Made by a program: the position numbers and the translations under genes. A stretch of DNA of 64,000 nt from Thioalbus denitrificans (GTDB lineage: Bacteria > Pseudomonadota > Gammaproteobacteria > DSM-26407), in the NCBI RefSeq assembly GCF_003337735.1, contig NZ_QPJY01000002.1, forward strand, positions 745,617 through 809,616. The letters run 5' to 3'. Positions 17,114-25,871 of this stretch are shown here, one piece after another (the first letter of the stretch is position 1; each line of letters opens with the position of its first letter). Below the pieces are notes generated by a model, which had not been told where the DNA came from, did not search any database, and saw nothing but the letters and a program-made list of their open reading frames with translations.

Positions 17114-19339
17114 TTACGAGGATTCCTTCCCCATCGTCACGGGGCGGACGCCCCCCAGCGCCGCCTCCATGCGCTCCGCTGCCGCCCGGGCCTCCGGGGC
17201 CTTTTCCCGCCGCTTGCGCCGCTCCACCATGGGCGGACACTTGTGCGCATCCCAGTAGGTGACCTGGCAGTCGAGACAGTAGTGGCATTCGTTGACGTTG
17301 ATGCGGCCGATGGGATCGATGGCCTGAATTTCGCACTCGTTGGCACACACCTGGCAGGGCCGGCCGCACTCCTTGTGGCGCTTCAGCCAGTCGAAAATGC
17401 GCAGGCGCGCAGGCACCGCCAGCGCCGCCCCCAGCGGGCATAGATACTTGCAGTAGAACTTGCAGTTGAAGGCGGAGATGAGCACCAGCGCCAGGGCGTA
17501 GGCGATGTAGGTCCACTCCCGCTGGAAGCGCAGGGTCACGGCGGTCTTGAACGGCTCCACCTCGGCATAGACCTCGGCGGTGGCCAGGGACTGCAGGGAG
17601 ATCCCGAACAGCCCCAGGAGAATGAGGTACTTCACCGCCCACAGGCGCTCGTGGACCGCGGCCGGCAGCTTGAGCTGAGGCACATGGAGCCGCTGGGCCG
17701 CCATGTTAGCCAGCTTCTGCATGGCACCGAAGGGGCACAGCCACCCGCAGTAGACCCCGCGCCCCCAGAGCAGCAGCGTGGCGGCCACGTAGGTCCAGAG
17801 GATGAATAGGACGGGGTCGGTGAGAAACGTCTCCCAGCGGAACTCGCCCCGCAGCGCGTTCACGAAGGTGAAGGTGTTCACCACCGAGAGCTGGCCCCGG
17901 AAGAGCCAGCCGATGACCAGCAGGGTCAGCAGCAGGAACCCCGTGCGCAGGACGACGAGCAGCCGCGCGCGACGCGCCAGCGCGTCCTGGAAGATCAGGA
18001 TCAGGGTCAGGCCGGCGAGAAGCACGCCCAGGATGGCGATGTCGAGCGCCCGATCCGCCCAGATGGACTGCCAGATCCCGGCCTCCGGTGCGGGCCCGGC
18101 CGGGGCGGGCCGCACGATATACGCCTCCGGCGTTTCATACTCGGCAGTGAAGGTGGTGAACACGCTCTCCAGCGCGCCCACCTGGCGTCGCACCAGCAGC
18201 TCCAGCTGCCAGGGCCGGCCCGGGTCGAAGTCGTAACCCTCGCGGATGATGAAAATCTCCTTCTCTCCGAATTCCGGCATTCCTTCCAGCTCGGGGTCCA
18301 TAAGGCGCTGGTAGTCGGTATCCCGAAACAGGATGGTCTGATCCCCCTGCACCACCTGGATGCGGTCGAAGATGCCGCCGCGGACATAGCCGGAGCCCTT
18401 GAAGGAGTAGATCCCGTTGGCCATCAATGCGATGGCGTGTCCACCCTCCCCGAGATCCGCCATGAGCCGCTCATACTCCCGCTGGCCCAGCAGGTTGCGC
18501 CCCACCATGGGCGGATTGAGATAGGTGTAGTAGAGGTCGATGAACGTCCCGCAGGGCTCACCCGGCAGGCACTCCGGCTGACCTGTGGAGATGCCGCGTC
18601 CCTCGCCCGCCGTCCCCCCGAAGGCCGCCTCCACCTCCTCGCGCTCGATCAGCAATCGGCGGATGGACCCGTCCCCGGTCAGCTGCACCCAGTCGGCGGG
18701 CTGGTACAGTTCCTCCCGGACCCGTGCCTGGACCGCGGCGGTGTCGGCTCCGGTCTCGAGAATTCCACGCTCCTCGGCCACGCGCCGAGCCGCGCGCATG
18801 ATGCTGCGGTTGACCACCTTCACCGTGACCGTGGCGCCGGAGATCGCATCGAGGCTGACGCTGCCTTCCGCCTCCCTTCCGCCCACCTCGATGCGATCGG
18901 TGATTGACTTCCCCACGTGCTGGCGGGTGAAGTCGAACAGGCGCTGCTCCGGGATGCCCACCAGCAGGATGGGTTCATGGTGTTCGATGACCTCGGCGCC
19001 GGTAATCCTGCCCTCCAGGTCGATTCCGACCAGCACATTGACCGGCTTGCCCGAGTAGGCGGGTATCGGGGCGATGTCCTGGGTACGCAGTACGTACCCC
19101 ACGATCGCTCCGTTCCGGTAAACCGGCGCCGCGGGCGCTTCACCCTCCACAGGACCAAACCGGTCGGCATCGGGAAAGAACTGTCGGACCTGGGGGTATC
19201 GGGCTTCGATCCCCGAAGCGGGAAGTGCCGCGAAGAGGCAGGACGGCGGGAGGATGAACAACAGGCCCCAAATGATGACACCGCGAATGATGCGGCTCGG
19301 TTTCTCCCGGTCAGGCAATTTCAGGTGCCCTGAATACAT
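17114..19339 (-). CDS. nosR: NosR, membrane flavo-iron-sulfur protein for N2O reduction
   Basis: Needed for electron supply to NosZ and for nos expression. 741 residues: N-terminal signal (about 1-40), a periplasmic FMN-binding domain with covalent-FMN motif SGATVT near residue 165, membrane helices in about 415-630 with CX3CP motifs CGWLCPFGAM and CKYLCPLGAAL, and a C-terminal cytoplasmic ferredoxin-like part with cysteines in CGRPCQVCANEC and CHYCLDC (from about 658). First gene of the nos operon, with an 80-bp gap to nosZ. No clear Shine-Dalgarno or FNR/NNR box was found upstream. Confidence 0.97.
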   Translation of the reverse strand: MYSGHLKLPDREKPSRIIRGVIIWGLLFILPPSCLFAALPASGIEARYPQVRQFFPDADRFGPVEGEAPAAPVYRNGAIVGYVLRTQDIAPIPAYSGKPVNVLVGIDLEGRITGAEVIEHHEPILLVGIPEQRLFDFTRQHVGKSITDRIEVGGREAEGSVSLDAISGATVTVKVVNRSIMRAARRVAEERGILETGADTAAVQARVREELYQPADWVQLTGDGSIRRLLIEREEVEAAFGGTAGEGRGISTGQPECLPGEPCGTFIDLYYTYLNPPMVGRNLLGQREYERLMADLGEGGHAIALMANGIYSFKGSGYVRGGIFDRIQVVQGDQTILFRDTDYQRLMDPELEGMPEFGEKEIFIIREGYDFDPGRPWQLELLVRRQVGALESVFTTFTAEYETPEAYIVRPAPAGPAPEAGIWQSIWADRALDIAILGVLLAGLTLILIFQDALARRARLLVVLRTGFLLLTLLVIGWLFRGQLSVVNTFTFVNALRGEFRWETFLTDPVLFILWTYVAATLLLWGRGVYCGWLCPFGAMQKLANMAAQRLHVPQLKLPAAVHERLWAVKYLILLGLFGISLQSLATAEVYAEVEPFKTAVTLRFQREWTYIAYALALVLISAFNCKFYCKYLCPLGAALAVPARLRIFDWLKRHKECGRPCQVCANECEIQAIDPIGRINVNECHYCLDCQVTYWDAHKCPPMVERRKRREKAPEARAAAERMEAALGGVRPVTMGKESS

Positions 19340-19643
19340 AGCCGACGGCTGCTGAAAAGACCGTGCTGGACGTTGCCGGATATCTGAAAAACTGCAGACG
19401 GCGGCTTTTCAGAGCCAGAAAACCCTTTTCGGGTGCAAGCCTTCGCGCCCTCTACAAGTCTAGGCCGGGATCATCGTCTCAGCGAGGTGGCGGGATGAAA
19501 ATAGGACAGCGCATGGTAGCGCGATTTACCGTCCGGAGCAGGGACCTGATCCGGGTGGAGACTGCCGTACTGTTGGGACGGGCAGCCGCTGGAACGATGC
19601 GTTCCGGCGCGGTCAGCGGCCGAACAGTTCGTCTCCTGGTAGT
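19340..19643. other. Gap upstream of nosR with no convincing gene
   Basis: Open frames here have no recognisable family. A loose inverted pair, GGCTGCTGAAAAG near 19347 and CTTTTCAGAGCC near 19403, lies just upstream of nosR and may be regulatory. I saw no TTGAT-N4-ATCAA box of the FNR family. Confidence 0.4.
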
Positions 19644-19904
19644 TCAGACCACGGGGTGTGTCTCGACAAAGTGCTTCAGTACCAGCTTGAGCCGCAGGAC
19701 CCGGTCCCGATCCCCCCGGGACTCGGCCAGCTCGATGTCCTCGACGATGATGCGGCTGATCCGGGGCACCCCCTTCTCCGTATGCACGAGGTAGTTGCCC
19801 AGCTCCATTGCCACCATCTCCGGGACATGCTCATGCTCGGCGATGGCATCCACCTCCTCTTCGGTCAGGTCGCACAGTCCCAGGCAGTCTTCAAAGGTCA
19901 ACAT
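19644..19904 (-). CDS. Conserved-looking 86-residue acidic protein of unknown function upstream of nosR
   Basis: Start chosen at the ATG at 19904 because GGGGAG lies seven bases upstream. The acidic soluble protein begins MLTFEDCLGLCDLTEEEVDA and contains EHEHVPEMVAMELGNYLVH, with two Cys in the first 20 residues. I recall similar small proteins in sulfur-oxidising and denitrifying proteobacteria without an assigned function. It is on the same strand as nosR but separated by about 300 bp, so co-transcription is uncertain. Confidence 0.65.
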   Translation of the reverse strand: MLTFEDCLGLCDLTEEEVDAIAEHEHVPEMVAMELGNYLVHTEKGVPRISRIIVEDIELAESRGDRDRVLRLKLVLKHFVETHPVV

Positions 19905-20115
19905 TGTTATCTCCCCGTCTGTCATTCCCGTCGGCGGAACGGGTAGCTAGGCGTCATTGATATCCGAGCCATCAAATTAGAATCTAGGACGATTCGTGTG
20001 GGATAGGCAACTGGAGGACTATGGATTCGTTCTGGTAGGAGACAGCTATTGCCAGGACACCTTTCCCCGGCAGCGCTCCACCGGCCTCCCTCACCTTCGG
20101 ACCTGCACGCCGGTC

Positions 20116-20733
20116 TCAGCGGGAGGCGATGCCGTTCAGCAGGATATCCATCACCTGCACCGAATAACTCTCAGGGTCATCGGCGTAAGCGACCCCGGAC
20201 AGGGCCCGCATCACCGTTCGGGACTGGAAGAAGTGGACATTGGCGGCAACCATCAGGCTCGCGATGAGGACCGGGTCGACGTCGGTGCGCAGTTCACTGC
20301 GTGACTGCCCTTCCCGGATAACCTCCACCAGCCGGGTGAAGCCGTCGCCCAGCACCCGCTCGGTGAGTTCCTGGCCCCGGCGCAGGTCGCTCTCCAGCAC
20401 TTCACGGATGATGAGCCTCGAGACCCCCTCGTTGGCCAGGATGTTCTGCAGGTGTTCCCGGGAGATGCCGCGCAGCCGGGCCTCGTAGCCGTCGCGCTCC
20501 CCGGCATAGTCGTCCAGCAGTGCCTCGAAGCGGGACACGGCACTGCGCAGGACCGCCAGGTAGAGGGTGTCCTTGGAGCTGAAATGGTGGAAGACGTTGG
20601 CCTTGGATACCCCTGCCCGCTCCGCCACCTCGCGTACGGAAACCCCCGCAAAACCCTTGGCGGCGAAGAGTTCGGCGGCGGCGGCGAGGATGGTCTCGCG
20701 CCCGGCGGGAGAGGGACTGGCGGCTGCGGACAT
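20116..20733 (-). CDS. TetR/AcrR-family transcriptional regulator
   Basis: 205 residues from the ATG at 20733; a GTG at 20748 is possible. The N-terminal TetR helix-turn-helix is clear (RETILAAAAELFAAKGF, VREVAERAGVSKANVFHHF), followed by a variable ligand-binding domain. The architecture resembles regulators of fatty-acid or membrane-lipid genes, but no target is evident. It is separated from both neighbours by repeat-bearing gaps. Confidence 0.9.
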   Translation of the reverse strand: MSAAASPSPAGRETILAAAAELFAAKGFAGVSVREVAERAGVSKANVFHHFSSKDTLYLAVLRSAVSRFEALLDDYAGERDGYEARLRGISREHLQNILANEGVSRLIIREVLESDLRRGQELTERVLGDGFTRLVEVIREGQSRSELRTDVDPVLIASLMVAANVHFFQSRTVMRALSGVAYADDPESYSVQVMDILLNGIASR

Positions 20734-20833
20734 CAGGGAGAGCTCCACGATCGGAACAACGGAAACCCCGGCATGATACCACCCTCCCCGGCGACGGGTG
20801 GCGGCAGTACCGCGGCCATGTGTCCGAGGTGCG

Positions 20834-21052
20834 GGTTTATCCGCAGATTACGCGGATGACGCAGATTCGCCCGCCTGGATTCGGCGAGGCCCGTTGAGAA
20901 CCCGTTACCGTGCACGCGGGAATTCTGCCCGGCCGGTAACCGCGGATTGGCGTTGATTTTCGTTGATTCGTCCGATGCGCTGGAGTCCCTCCTGCCATGA
21001 GGGGCCTCCGGACCCCTGCCCAGGGCCTGGCGTAAGTCTGCGGTTGATTCAG
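20834..21052. repeat. Periodic repeat arms: one GCAGATTAC half-element and one ACCGC..GTTGATT element
   Basis: A single arm TTTATCCGCAGATTACGCGG onward (20836-20868) has no matching right arm nearby. A second element follows, with left arm AACCGCGGATTGGCGTTGAT onward (20938-20971) and a short right arm AAGTCTGCGGTTGATT (about 21034-21049). The rest of the 20734-21096 gap contains no recognisable gene. Confidence 0.75.
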
Positions 21053-21096
21053 AAAAACTGAGTCATGGGCGTCTCTGCCGAGTGCTCCTGGAGACC

Positions 21097-22122
21097 CTAT
21101 TCAACCCGGACGAAGCGGTAGACGCCGTCGCCGCCCGCCGCCCGGACCAGGCGGCCCTCGGCGTGGAGATAGTTGAGGTGGGCGATGGCCTCGCCCATGG
21201 CGAACATGAGCTGGTGGAGATCCAACTGGCGCGGGAAGAGGCGCTCCAGCAGGCCACAGGCGCTCACCGGCTCGCCGCAGGCCGCCAGCACCTGCTCGAG
21301 ACGTTCGTCGTGGTGGGCGGCGTACTCGTCCAGGCGGGTATGGAGGCCGCGAAACACCCGGCCGTGGGAAGGCAGCACCAGGGTCTCCCCGGGCAGTTCA
21401 CGGAACGACTCCAGGGAATCCATGAACTGCCGCAGGGGGTTGGCCTCGGGCTCGAAGTGCCAGACGCTCACATTGGTGGAGATGCGGGGCAGAACCTGGT
21501 CGCCGGAGATGAGTACGCCGAGTTCCGGACAGTACAGCGTCAGGTGCTCCGGGGCATGGCCCCGGCAGACCCGCAGCAGCCACTCCCGACCGTCGATCCC
21601 GATCCGATCGCCCGCCTGCAGCCGGATGTAGCCCCCGGGCAGACCGCGCACGCCGCGGGCATAGGTGTTGCCCCGGGCGACGAAGGCGGCTTCCCGCTCC
21701 GAATCCAGGCCGTGCCGGGCGAAGAAGCGCGCCAGCTCCGCCCGGTTCCCGGGCCCCAGGTCGTTGCGCGCCAGGCTGGCGGTCAGGTATTCGGCCTGGG
21801 ACATGTACAGGGGGGCACCGAAGCGCTCCGTCAGCCAGTCGGCCAGCCCCACATGGTCCGGATGGAAGTGGGTGACGATGACCCGTTTCAGCGGCCGCCC
21901 TTCCATCACCGAATCGAACAGCGCCTCCCAGTGGGCCATCACCTCCCCGCCGCCGATGCCGGTATCGACCAGGGTCCACCCGTCGCCGTCGCGCAGCAGC
22001 CACAGGTTGATGTGGTCCAGCACGAAGGGAAGCGGCATGCGGACCCAGTACACACCGGGAGCCACTTCCAGTACGCCGCCGTGCTCGGGCGTTGTCGCAA
22101 AGGGGTAATCGATGGACGGCAT
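21097..22122 (-). CDS. MBL-fold metallo-hydrolase divergent from liuR
   Basis: 341 residues. It is a metallo-beta-lactamase-fold hydrolase with the Zn motif THFHPDHVG (about 82-90), further ligands in GHAPEHL and ISGDQVL, and the terminal His in LPSHGRVF. The C-terminal ~90 residues look like the winged-helix extension found in LACTB2-type proteins. It is transcribed divergently from liuR across a LiuR-like palindrome, suggesting a role linked to branched-chain acyl-CoA metabolism, perhaps a thioester hydrolase. The substrate is not known. Confidence 0.88.
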   Translation of the reverse strand: MPSIDYPFATTPEHGGVLEVAPGVYWVRMPLPFVLDHINLWLLRDGDGWTLVDTGIGGGEVMAHWEALFDSVMEGRPLKRVIVTHFHPDHVGLADWLTERFGAPLYMSQAEYLTASLARNDLGPGNRAELARFFARHGLDSEREAAFVARGNTYARGVRGLPGGYIRLQAGDRIGIDGREWLLRVCRGHAPEHLTLYCPELGVLISGDQVLPRISTNVSVWHFEPEANPLRQFMDSLESFRELPGETLVLPSHGRVFRGLHTRLDEYAAHHDERLEQVLAACGEPVSACGLLERLFPRQLDLHQLMFAMGEAIAHLNYLHAEGRLVRAAGGDGVYRFVRVE

Positions 22123-22170
22123 GACCCTGAATCCCTGCTCCGCTGGGTGGGTCAGGAACCATATCCGGGA

Positions 22171-22186
22171 TTTACGTTTACGTAAA
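22171..22186. promoter_or_regulatory. Predicted LiuR operator between the MBL gene and liuR
   Basis: TTTACGTTTACGTAAA, 100 bp upstream of liuR and 49 bp upstream of the divergent MBL gene. On the minus strand TTTACG followed by 17 bp and TATGGT gives a promoter-like pair for the MBL gene. It is the least symmetric of the five sites, and its position implies autoregulation. Confidence 0.7.
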
Positions 22187-22286
22187 GAGGAAGTAGTCTT
22201 GGAGTGCCCGCCTGCGAAGCGGATGCAAACGGCAAGGCGACGGGCAGGTAAAAATAATGATTGTCGGGGTCAATCACAACAAAATC

Positions 22287-22706
22287 ATGGAAAAAACCAC
22301 CTATACCATTACCGAACTGGCCAAGGAGTTCGACGTCACCACCCGGGCCATCCGCTTCTACGAGGACCAGGGTCTGCTCACGCCGCTGCGCGAGGGCCGC
22401 CGGCGAGTGTACCGCAAACGGGACCGCGTGCGGCTGAAGCTGATACTGCGCGGCAAGCGCCTGGGCTTCAGTCTGGGCGAGATCAAGGAGCTGTTCGATC
22501 TCTACGACAACGCCCCGAGCGAGATACCGCAGCTGCAGCGCTTCATCAACATCCTCGGCGAGCGCAAGGATATCCTGGAGCAGCAGAAACAGGACATCGA
22601 GGTGGTGCTGCAGGAGATCACCGCCGTGGAGCGCCAGTGCCGCGACCTGCTCAGTGAAAAGGAGAAGGCGTCGGCCGCCCGCCACCGCAAGACCGCCAAG
22701 GCCTGA
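22287..22706 (+). CDS. liuR: MerR-family regulator LiuR of branched-chain amino acid degradation
   Basis: 139 residues from the ATG at 22287; the open frame extends ten codons upstream without family similarity. The N-terminal MerR winged helix is clear (YTITELAKEFDVTTRAIRFY, then EDQGLLTPLREGRRRVY), followed by the dimerisation coiled coil near 85-125. LiuR is known in proteobacteria to control liu genes in response to an acyl-CoA such as isovaleryl-CoA. Here it is flanked by its predicted operators (22171 and 22916). Confidence 0.92.
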   Translation: MEKTTYTITELAKEFDVTTRAIRFYEDQGLLTPLREGRRRVYRKRDRVRLKLILRGKRLGFSLGEIKELFDLYDNAPSEIPQLQRFINILGERKDILEQQKQDIEVVLQEITAVERQCRDLLSEKEKASAARHRKTAKA

Positions 22707-22915
22707 ACCGCGGACGGGCAGGCAGCGGCCGCCCCGACATGGCACCGGGCGCGGCTCCATGACCGTCGACGCCTGCGGATGAGACCGCCCGGCCCGGGGG
22801 TCCGGGACGCCATCGGGAACCGCCCCGGAAGCACCGGCCAGACACCTCTCCCCCCACATCCCGCGCAAGCGCAACACCGGACCCGCAAGCCGCGGGGAAT
22901 CTCCCTCCCCTTGTA

Positions 22916-22942
22916 TTGACGTTTACGTAAACGTCATATAAT
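22916..22942 (+). promoter_or_regulatory. liuA promoter with a perfect 18-bp LiuR-like palindrome in the spacer
   Basis: TTGACG (-35, 22916-22921) and TATAAT (-10, 22937-22942) are both near-consensus and 15 bp apart. The palindrome GACGTTTACGTAAACGTC (22918-22935) overlaps the -35 and fills the spacer. This is the clearest site in the window. A regulator bound here could block or, as for other MerR proteins acting on a non-optimal spacer, remodel the promoter. Confidence 0.85.
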
Positions 22943-22996
22943 TTTAGCGGAAATGGTGGCACCGCCACGCCCACCCGGTCGAGAAGAGAGAGTGAC

Positions 22997-24163
22997 ATGA
23001 TCCAGTACCCCAGCCTCAACTTCGGTCTTGGCGAGACGGCGGACATGCTGCGTGACGCGGTGCAGTCCTTCGCCACCGAGGAGATCGCCCCGCGCGCCGC
23101 GGACATCGATCGCGCCAACGAGTTTCCCGCCGATCTCTGGCGCAAGCTCGGCGACATGGGCCTGCTGGGCGTGACCGTGGAGGAGGAGTACGGCGGCAGT
23201 GCCATGGGCTACCTGGCCCATATCGTCGCCATGGAGGAGATCAGCCGGGCCTCGGCCTCGGTGGGGCTGTCCTACGGCGCCCACTCCAACCTCTGCGTGA
23301 ACCAGATCCGCCGCAACGGCACGGACGATCAGAAAGCCCGTTACCTGCCGGGGCTGGTCACCGGCGAGCTCGTGGGCGCATTGGCCATGAGCGAGCCGGG
23401 CGCCGGATCGGACGTGGTGGGGATGCGCCTGCGGGCGGAGAGAAAGGGCGATCGCTTCGTGCTCAACGGCAACAAGATGTGGATCACCAACGGCCCCGAC
23501 GCCGACGTGCTGGTGGTCTACGCCAAGACCGACCCCGAGGCCGGGCCGCGGGGCATCACCGCGTTCCTGGTCGAAAAGGGGTTCCCGGGCTTCTCCACCG
23601 CGCAGAAGCTGGACAAGCTCGGCATGCGCGGCTCGAACACCTGCGAGCTGGTATTCGAGGATTGCGAGGTTCCGGAGGGGAACGTCCTCGGGGAGCTGAA
23701 CAAGGGCGTGCGGGTGCTCATGTCGGGACTCGACTACGAGCGGGCCGTGCTGGCGGGAGGTCCGCTCGGGATCATGCAGTCCTGCATGGACACGGTGCTG
23801 CCCTACCTGCACGAGCGGGAGCAGTTCGGCCAGGCCATCGGCACCTTCCAGCTGATGCAGGGCAAGCTCGCCGACATGTACACCACCCTGAACGCCTGCC
23901 GCGCCTACGTCTACGCCGTGGGCGCCGCCTGCGACCGCGGCGAGACCACCCGCAAGGACGCCGCCGGGGCCATCCTCTACTCCGCCGAGAAGGCCACCTG
24001 GATGGCCCTGGAGGCGATCCAGTGCCTCGGCGGCAACGGCTACATCAACGAGTATCCCACCGGCCGCCTGCTGCGGGACGCCAAGCTCTACGAGATCGGC
24101 GCCGGCACCTCCGAGATCCGCCGCATGCTCATCGGCCGCGAACTGTTCAACGAAACGGCCTGA
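22997..24163 (+). CDS. liuA: Isovaleryl-CoA dehydrogenase
   Basis: Oxidises isovaleryl-CoA to 3-methylcrotonyl-CoA, passing electrons to ETF. 388 residues. The catalytic Glu is in [15 protein letters not shown], the position typical of isovaleryl-CoA dehydrogenases, and the usual late Glu position is AGTSEIRR instead. FAD-binding segments [10 protein letters not shown] and [10 protein letters not shown] are present. First gene of the catabolic cluster, 55 bp downstream of the LiuR-type promoter. Confidence 0.95.
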   Translation: MIQYPSLNFGLGETADMLRDAVQSFATEEIAPRAADIDRANEFPADLWRKLGDMGLLGVTVEEEYGGSAMGYLAHIVAMEEISRASASVGLSYGAHSNLCVNQIRRNGTDDQKARYLPGLVTGELVGALAMSEPGAGSDVVGMRLRAERKGDRFVLNGNKMWITNGPDADVLVVYAKTDPEAGPRGITAFLVEKGFPGFSTAQKLDKLGMRGSNTCELVFEDCEVPEGNVLGELNKGVRVLMSGLDYERAVLAGGPLGIMQSCMDTVLPYLHEREQFGQAIGTFQLMQGKLADMYTTLNACRAYVYAVGAACDRGETTRKDAAGAILYSAEKATWMALEAIQCLGGNGYINEYPTGRLLRDAKLYEIGAGTSEIRRMLIGRELFNETA

Positions 24164-24202
24164 GGGATTTTCCCCGGTCGGGAGGTTAACGTGTAAAAAA
24201 TC

Positions 24203-24445
24203 TCACCACGAAGGCACGAAGGACACGAAGAAAAGAACCTGACAAACCGCAGATTGACGGTGATTTACGTTTATTGTGCCGACCTTGCCGGGAAGGCACT
24301 GCCGGAGGGGAACAACTCGCCGGCTCCAGCCGGTAACTCCGGCAAACAGCACTCGATGCCTGACCTGAAATCAACGTCAATCAACGCCAATCTGCGGTTG
24401 ATAGTTTTTAAGTCTTTCTTCGTGTCCTTCGTGCCTTCGTGGTGA
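24203..24445. repeat. Nested inverted periodic repeats between liuA and the thiolase gene
   Basis: The outer arms are perfect complements over 31 bases (24203-24233 and 24415-24445; TCACCACGAAGGCACGAAGG onward). Inside lies a second pair of another subfamily: AACCGCAGATTGACGGTGAT onward (24245-24275) and its partner ending AATCTGCGGTT (24368-24402). The right outer arm ends 28 bases before the thiolase start. Confidence 0.92.
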
Positions 24446-24473
24446 AAAGTTTTAGAACCGGACAAGGAGCGGA

Positions 24474-25661
24474 ATGATGCAGAACGACCCGGTGGTGATT
24501 GTCGGCTACGCCCGCACGCCCATGGGCGGCTTCCAGGGCGAGCTGGCGCCGCTGACGGCGCCCGATCTCGGGGCCGCGTCCATCCGCGCCGCGGTGGAGC
24601 GCGCGGGGATCCAGCCCGGCGCGGTGGACGAGGTGATCATGGGCTGCGTGCTGCCGGCCGGCATGGGCCAGGCGCCCGCGCGGCAGGCGAGCCTGGGCGC
24701 CGGCCTGCCGCTGGGCACCGGCTGCACCACGGTCAACAAGATGTGCGGCTCGGGGATGAAGGCGGCCATGCTGGCCCACGACCTGCTGCTCGCCGGCAGC
24801 GCCGCGGTGATGGTGGCCGGCGGCATGGAGAGCATGAGCAACGCCCCCTACCTGCTGCCCAAGGCCCGGGCCGGGCTGCGCATGGGCCACGGCGAGGTGA
24901 AGGATCACATGTTCCTCGACGGACTCGAGGACGCCTACGACAAGGGCCGGCTGATGGGCACCTTCGCCGAGGAGTGCGCCGACAAGTACGGCTTCACCCG
25001 CGAGCAGCAGGACAACTTCGCCATCACCTCCCTGAAGCGGGCCCAGCAGGCCATCGAGGACGGCAGCTTCGAGCGTGAGATCACCCCGGTGACGCTGGCC
25101 ACCCGCCAGGGCGAGGTGGTGATGGAGCGGGACGAGCAGCCCTTCAAGGCGCGCATCGAGAAGATCCCCACCCTGCGGCCGGCCTTCCGCAGGGACGGCA
25201 CGGTCACCGCCGCCAACTCCAGCTCCATCTCCGACGGCGGCGCGGCGCTGGTGCTGATGCGCCAGTCCGAGGCGGAGCGCCGCGGCCTGGCCCCGCTGGC
25301 GCGCATCCTCGGTCACGCCACCCACGCCCAGGAGCCGGCCTGGTTCACCACCGCCCCGGTGTTCGCCATGGGCAAGCTGCTCGAACGCACCGGCTGGAGC
25401 CCCGCCGAGGTGGATCTCTACGAGGTGAACGAGGCCTTCGCCGTGGTCACCATGGCCGCCATGGAGGAGCTCGCCCTCCCCCACGACAAGGTCAACGTCC
25501 ACGGCGGCGCCTGCGCCCTGGGCCACCCCATCGGCGCCAGCGGCGCCCGCATCATGGTCACCCTGCTGGCGGCCCTGGAAAAGTACGACCTGAAGCGCGG
25601 CATGGCCAGCCTCTGCATCGGCGGCGGCGAAGCCACCGCCATCGCCATCGAGCGGTTTTGA
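24474..25661 (+). CDS. Acetyl-CoA acetyltransferase-type thiolase
   Basis: Cleaves or forms acetoacetyl-CoA with acetyl-CoA. 395 residues; AGGAG precedes ATG 24474, and ATG 24477 is equally possible. The nucleophilic Cys is in NKMCGSGMKA, His in NEAFAV, and the C-terminal GGACALGHPIGASGARI contains the second Cys/His pair. In the leucine pathway it would process acetoacetyl-CoA made from acetoacetate; it could also feed PHA synthesis. No acetoacetate:CoA transferase or ligase gene is in the window. Confidence 0.92.
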   Translation: MMQNDPVVIVGYARTPMGGFQGELAPLTAPDLGAASIRAAVERAGIQPGAVDEVIMGCVLPAGMGQAPARQASLGAGLPLGTGCTTVNKMCGSGMKAAMLAHDLLLAGSAAVMVAGGMESMSNAPYLLPKARAGLRMGHGEVKDHMFLDGLEDAYDKGRLMGTFAEECADKYGFTREQQDNFAITSLKRAQQAIEDGSFEREITPVTLATRQGEVVMERDEQPFKARIEKIPTLRPAFRRDGTVTAANSSSISDGGAALVLMRQSEAERRGLAPLARILGHATHAQEPAWFTTAPVFAMGKLLERTGWSPAEVDLYEVNEAFAVVTMAAMEELALPHDKVNVHGGACALGHPIGASGARIMVTLLAALEKYDLKRGMASLCIGGGEATAIAIERF

Positions 25662-25676
25662 CCGGAGAACCCAATG

Positions 25677-25852
25677 AACCGCAGATTTGCGTGGATTGGC
25701 GTTGACTGGATTTCGAAGACCCGTGCGTTCCCGTAGCGACAACCGGGACGCCCCGTGCACTGTGTCAGGTTTTCAGTCCCTTCCGCATCGATTGCACTAC
25801 GCTCATGCGGACAGAGGACATTCACGTAAATCAACGTCAATCTGCGGTTAAT
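25677..25852. repeat. Inverted periodic repeat between thiolase and acyl-CoA dehydrogenase
   Basis: Left arm 25677-25715 (AACCGCAGATTTGCGTGGAT onward) begins 16 bases after the thiolase stop. Right arm 25821-25852 (TTCACGTAAATCAACGTCAA onward, ending CTGCGGTTAAT) ends 20 bases before the next start. The spacer has no gene. Confidence 0.88.
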
Positions 25853-25871
25853 CGATACAGGAAATCCGAAA

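Noticed and set aside
19957-19975. TTGAT...ATCAA as an FNR/NNR box for the nos region
   Set aside because: The spacer is 9 nt instead of 4, so it does not fit the FNR-family consensus.
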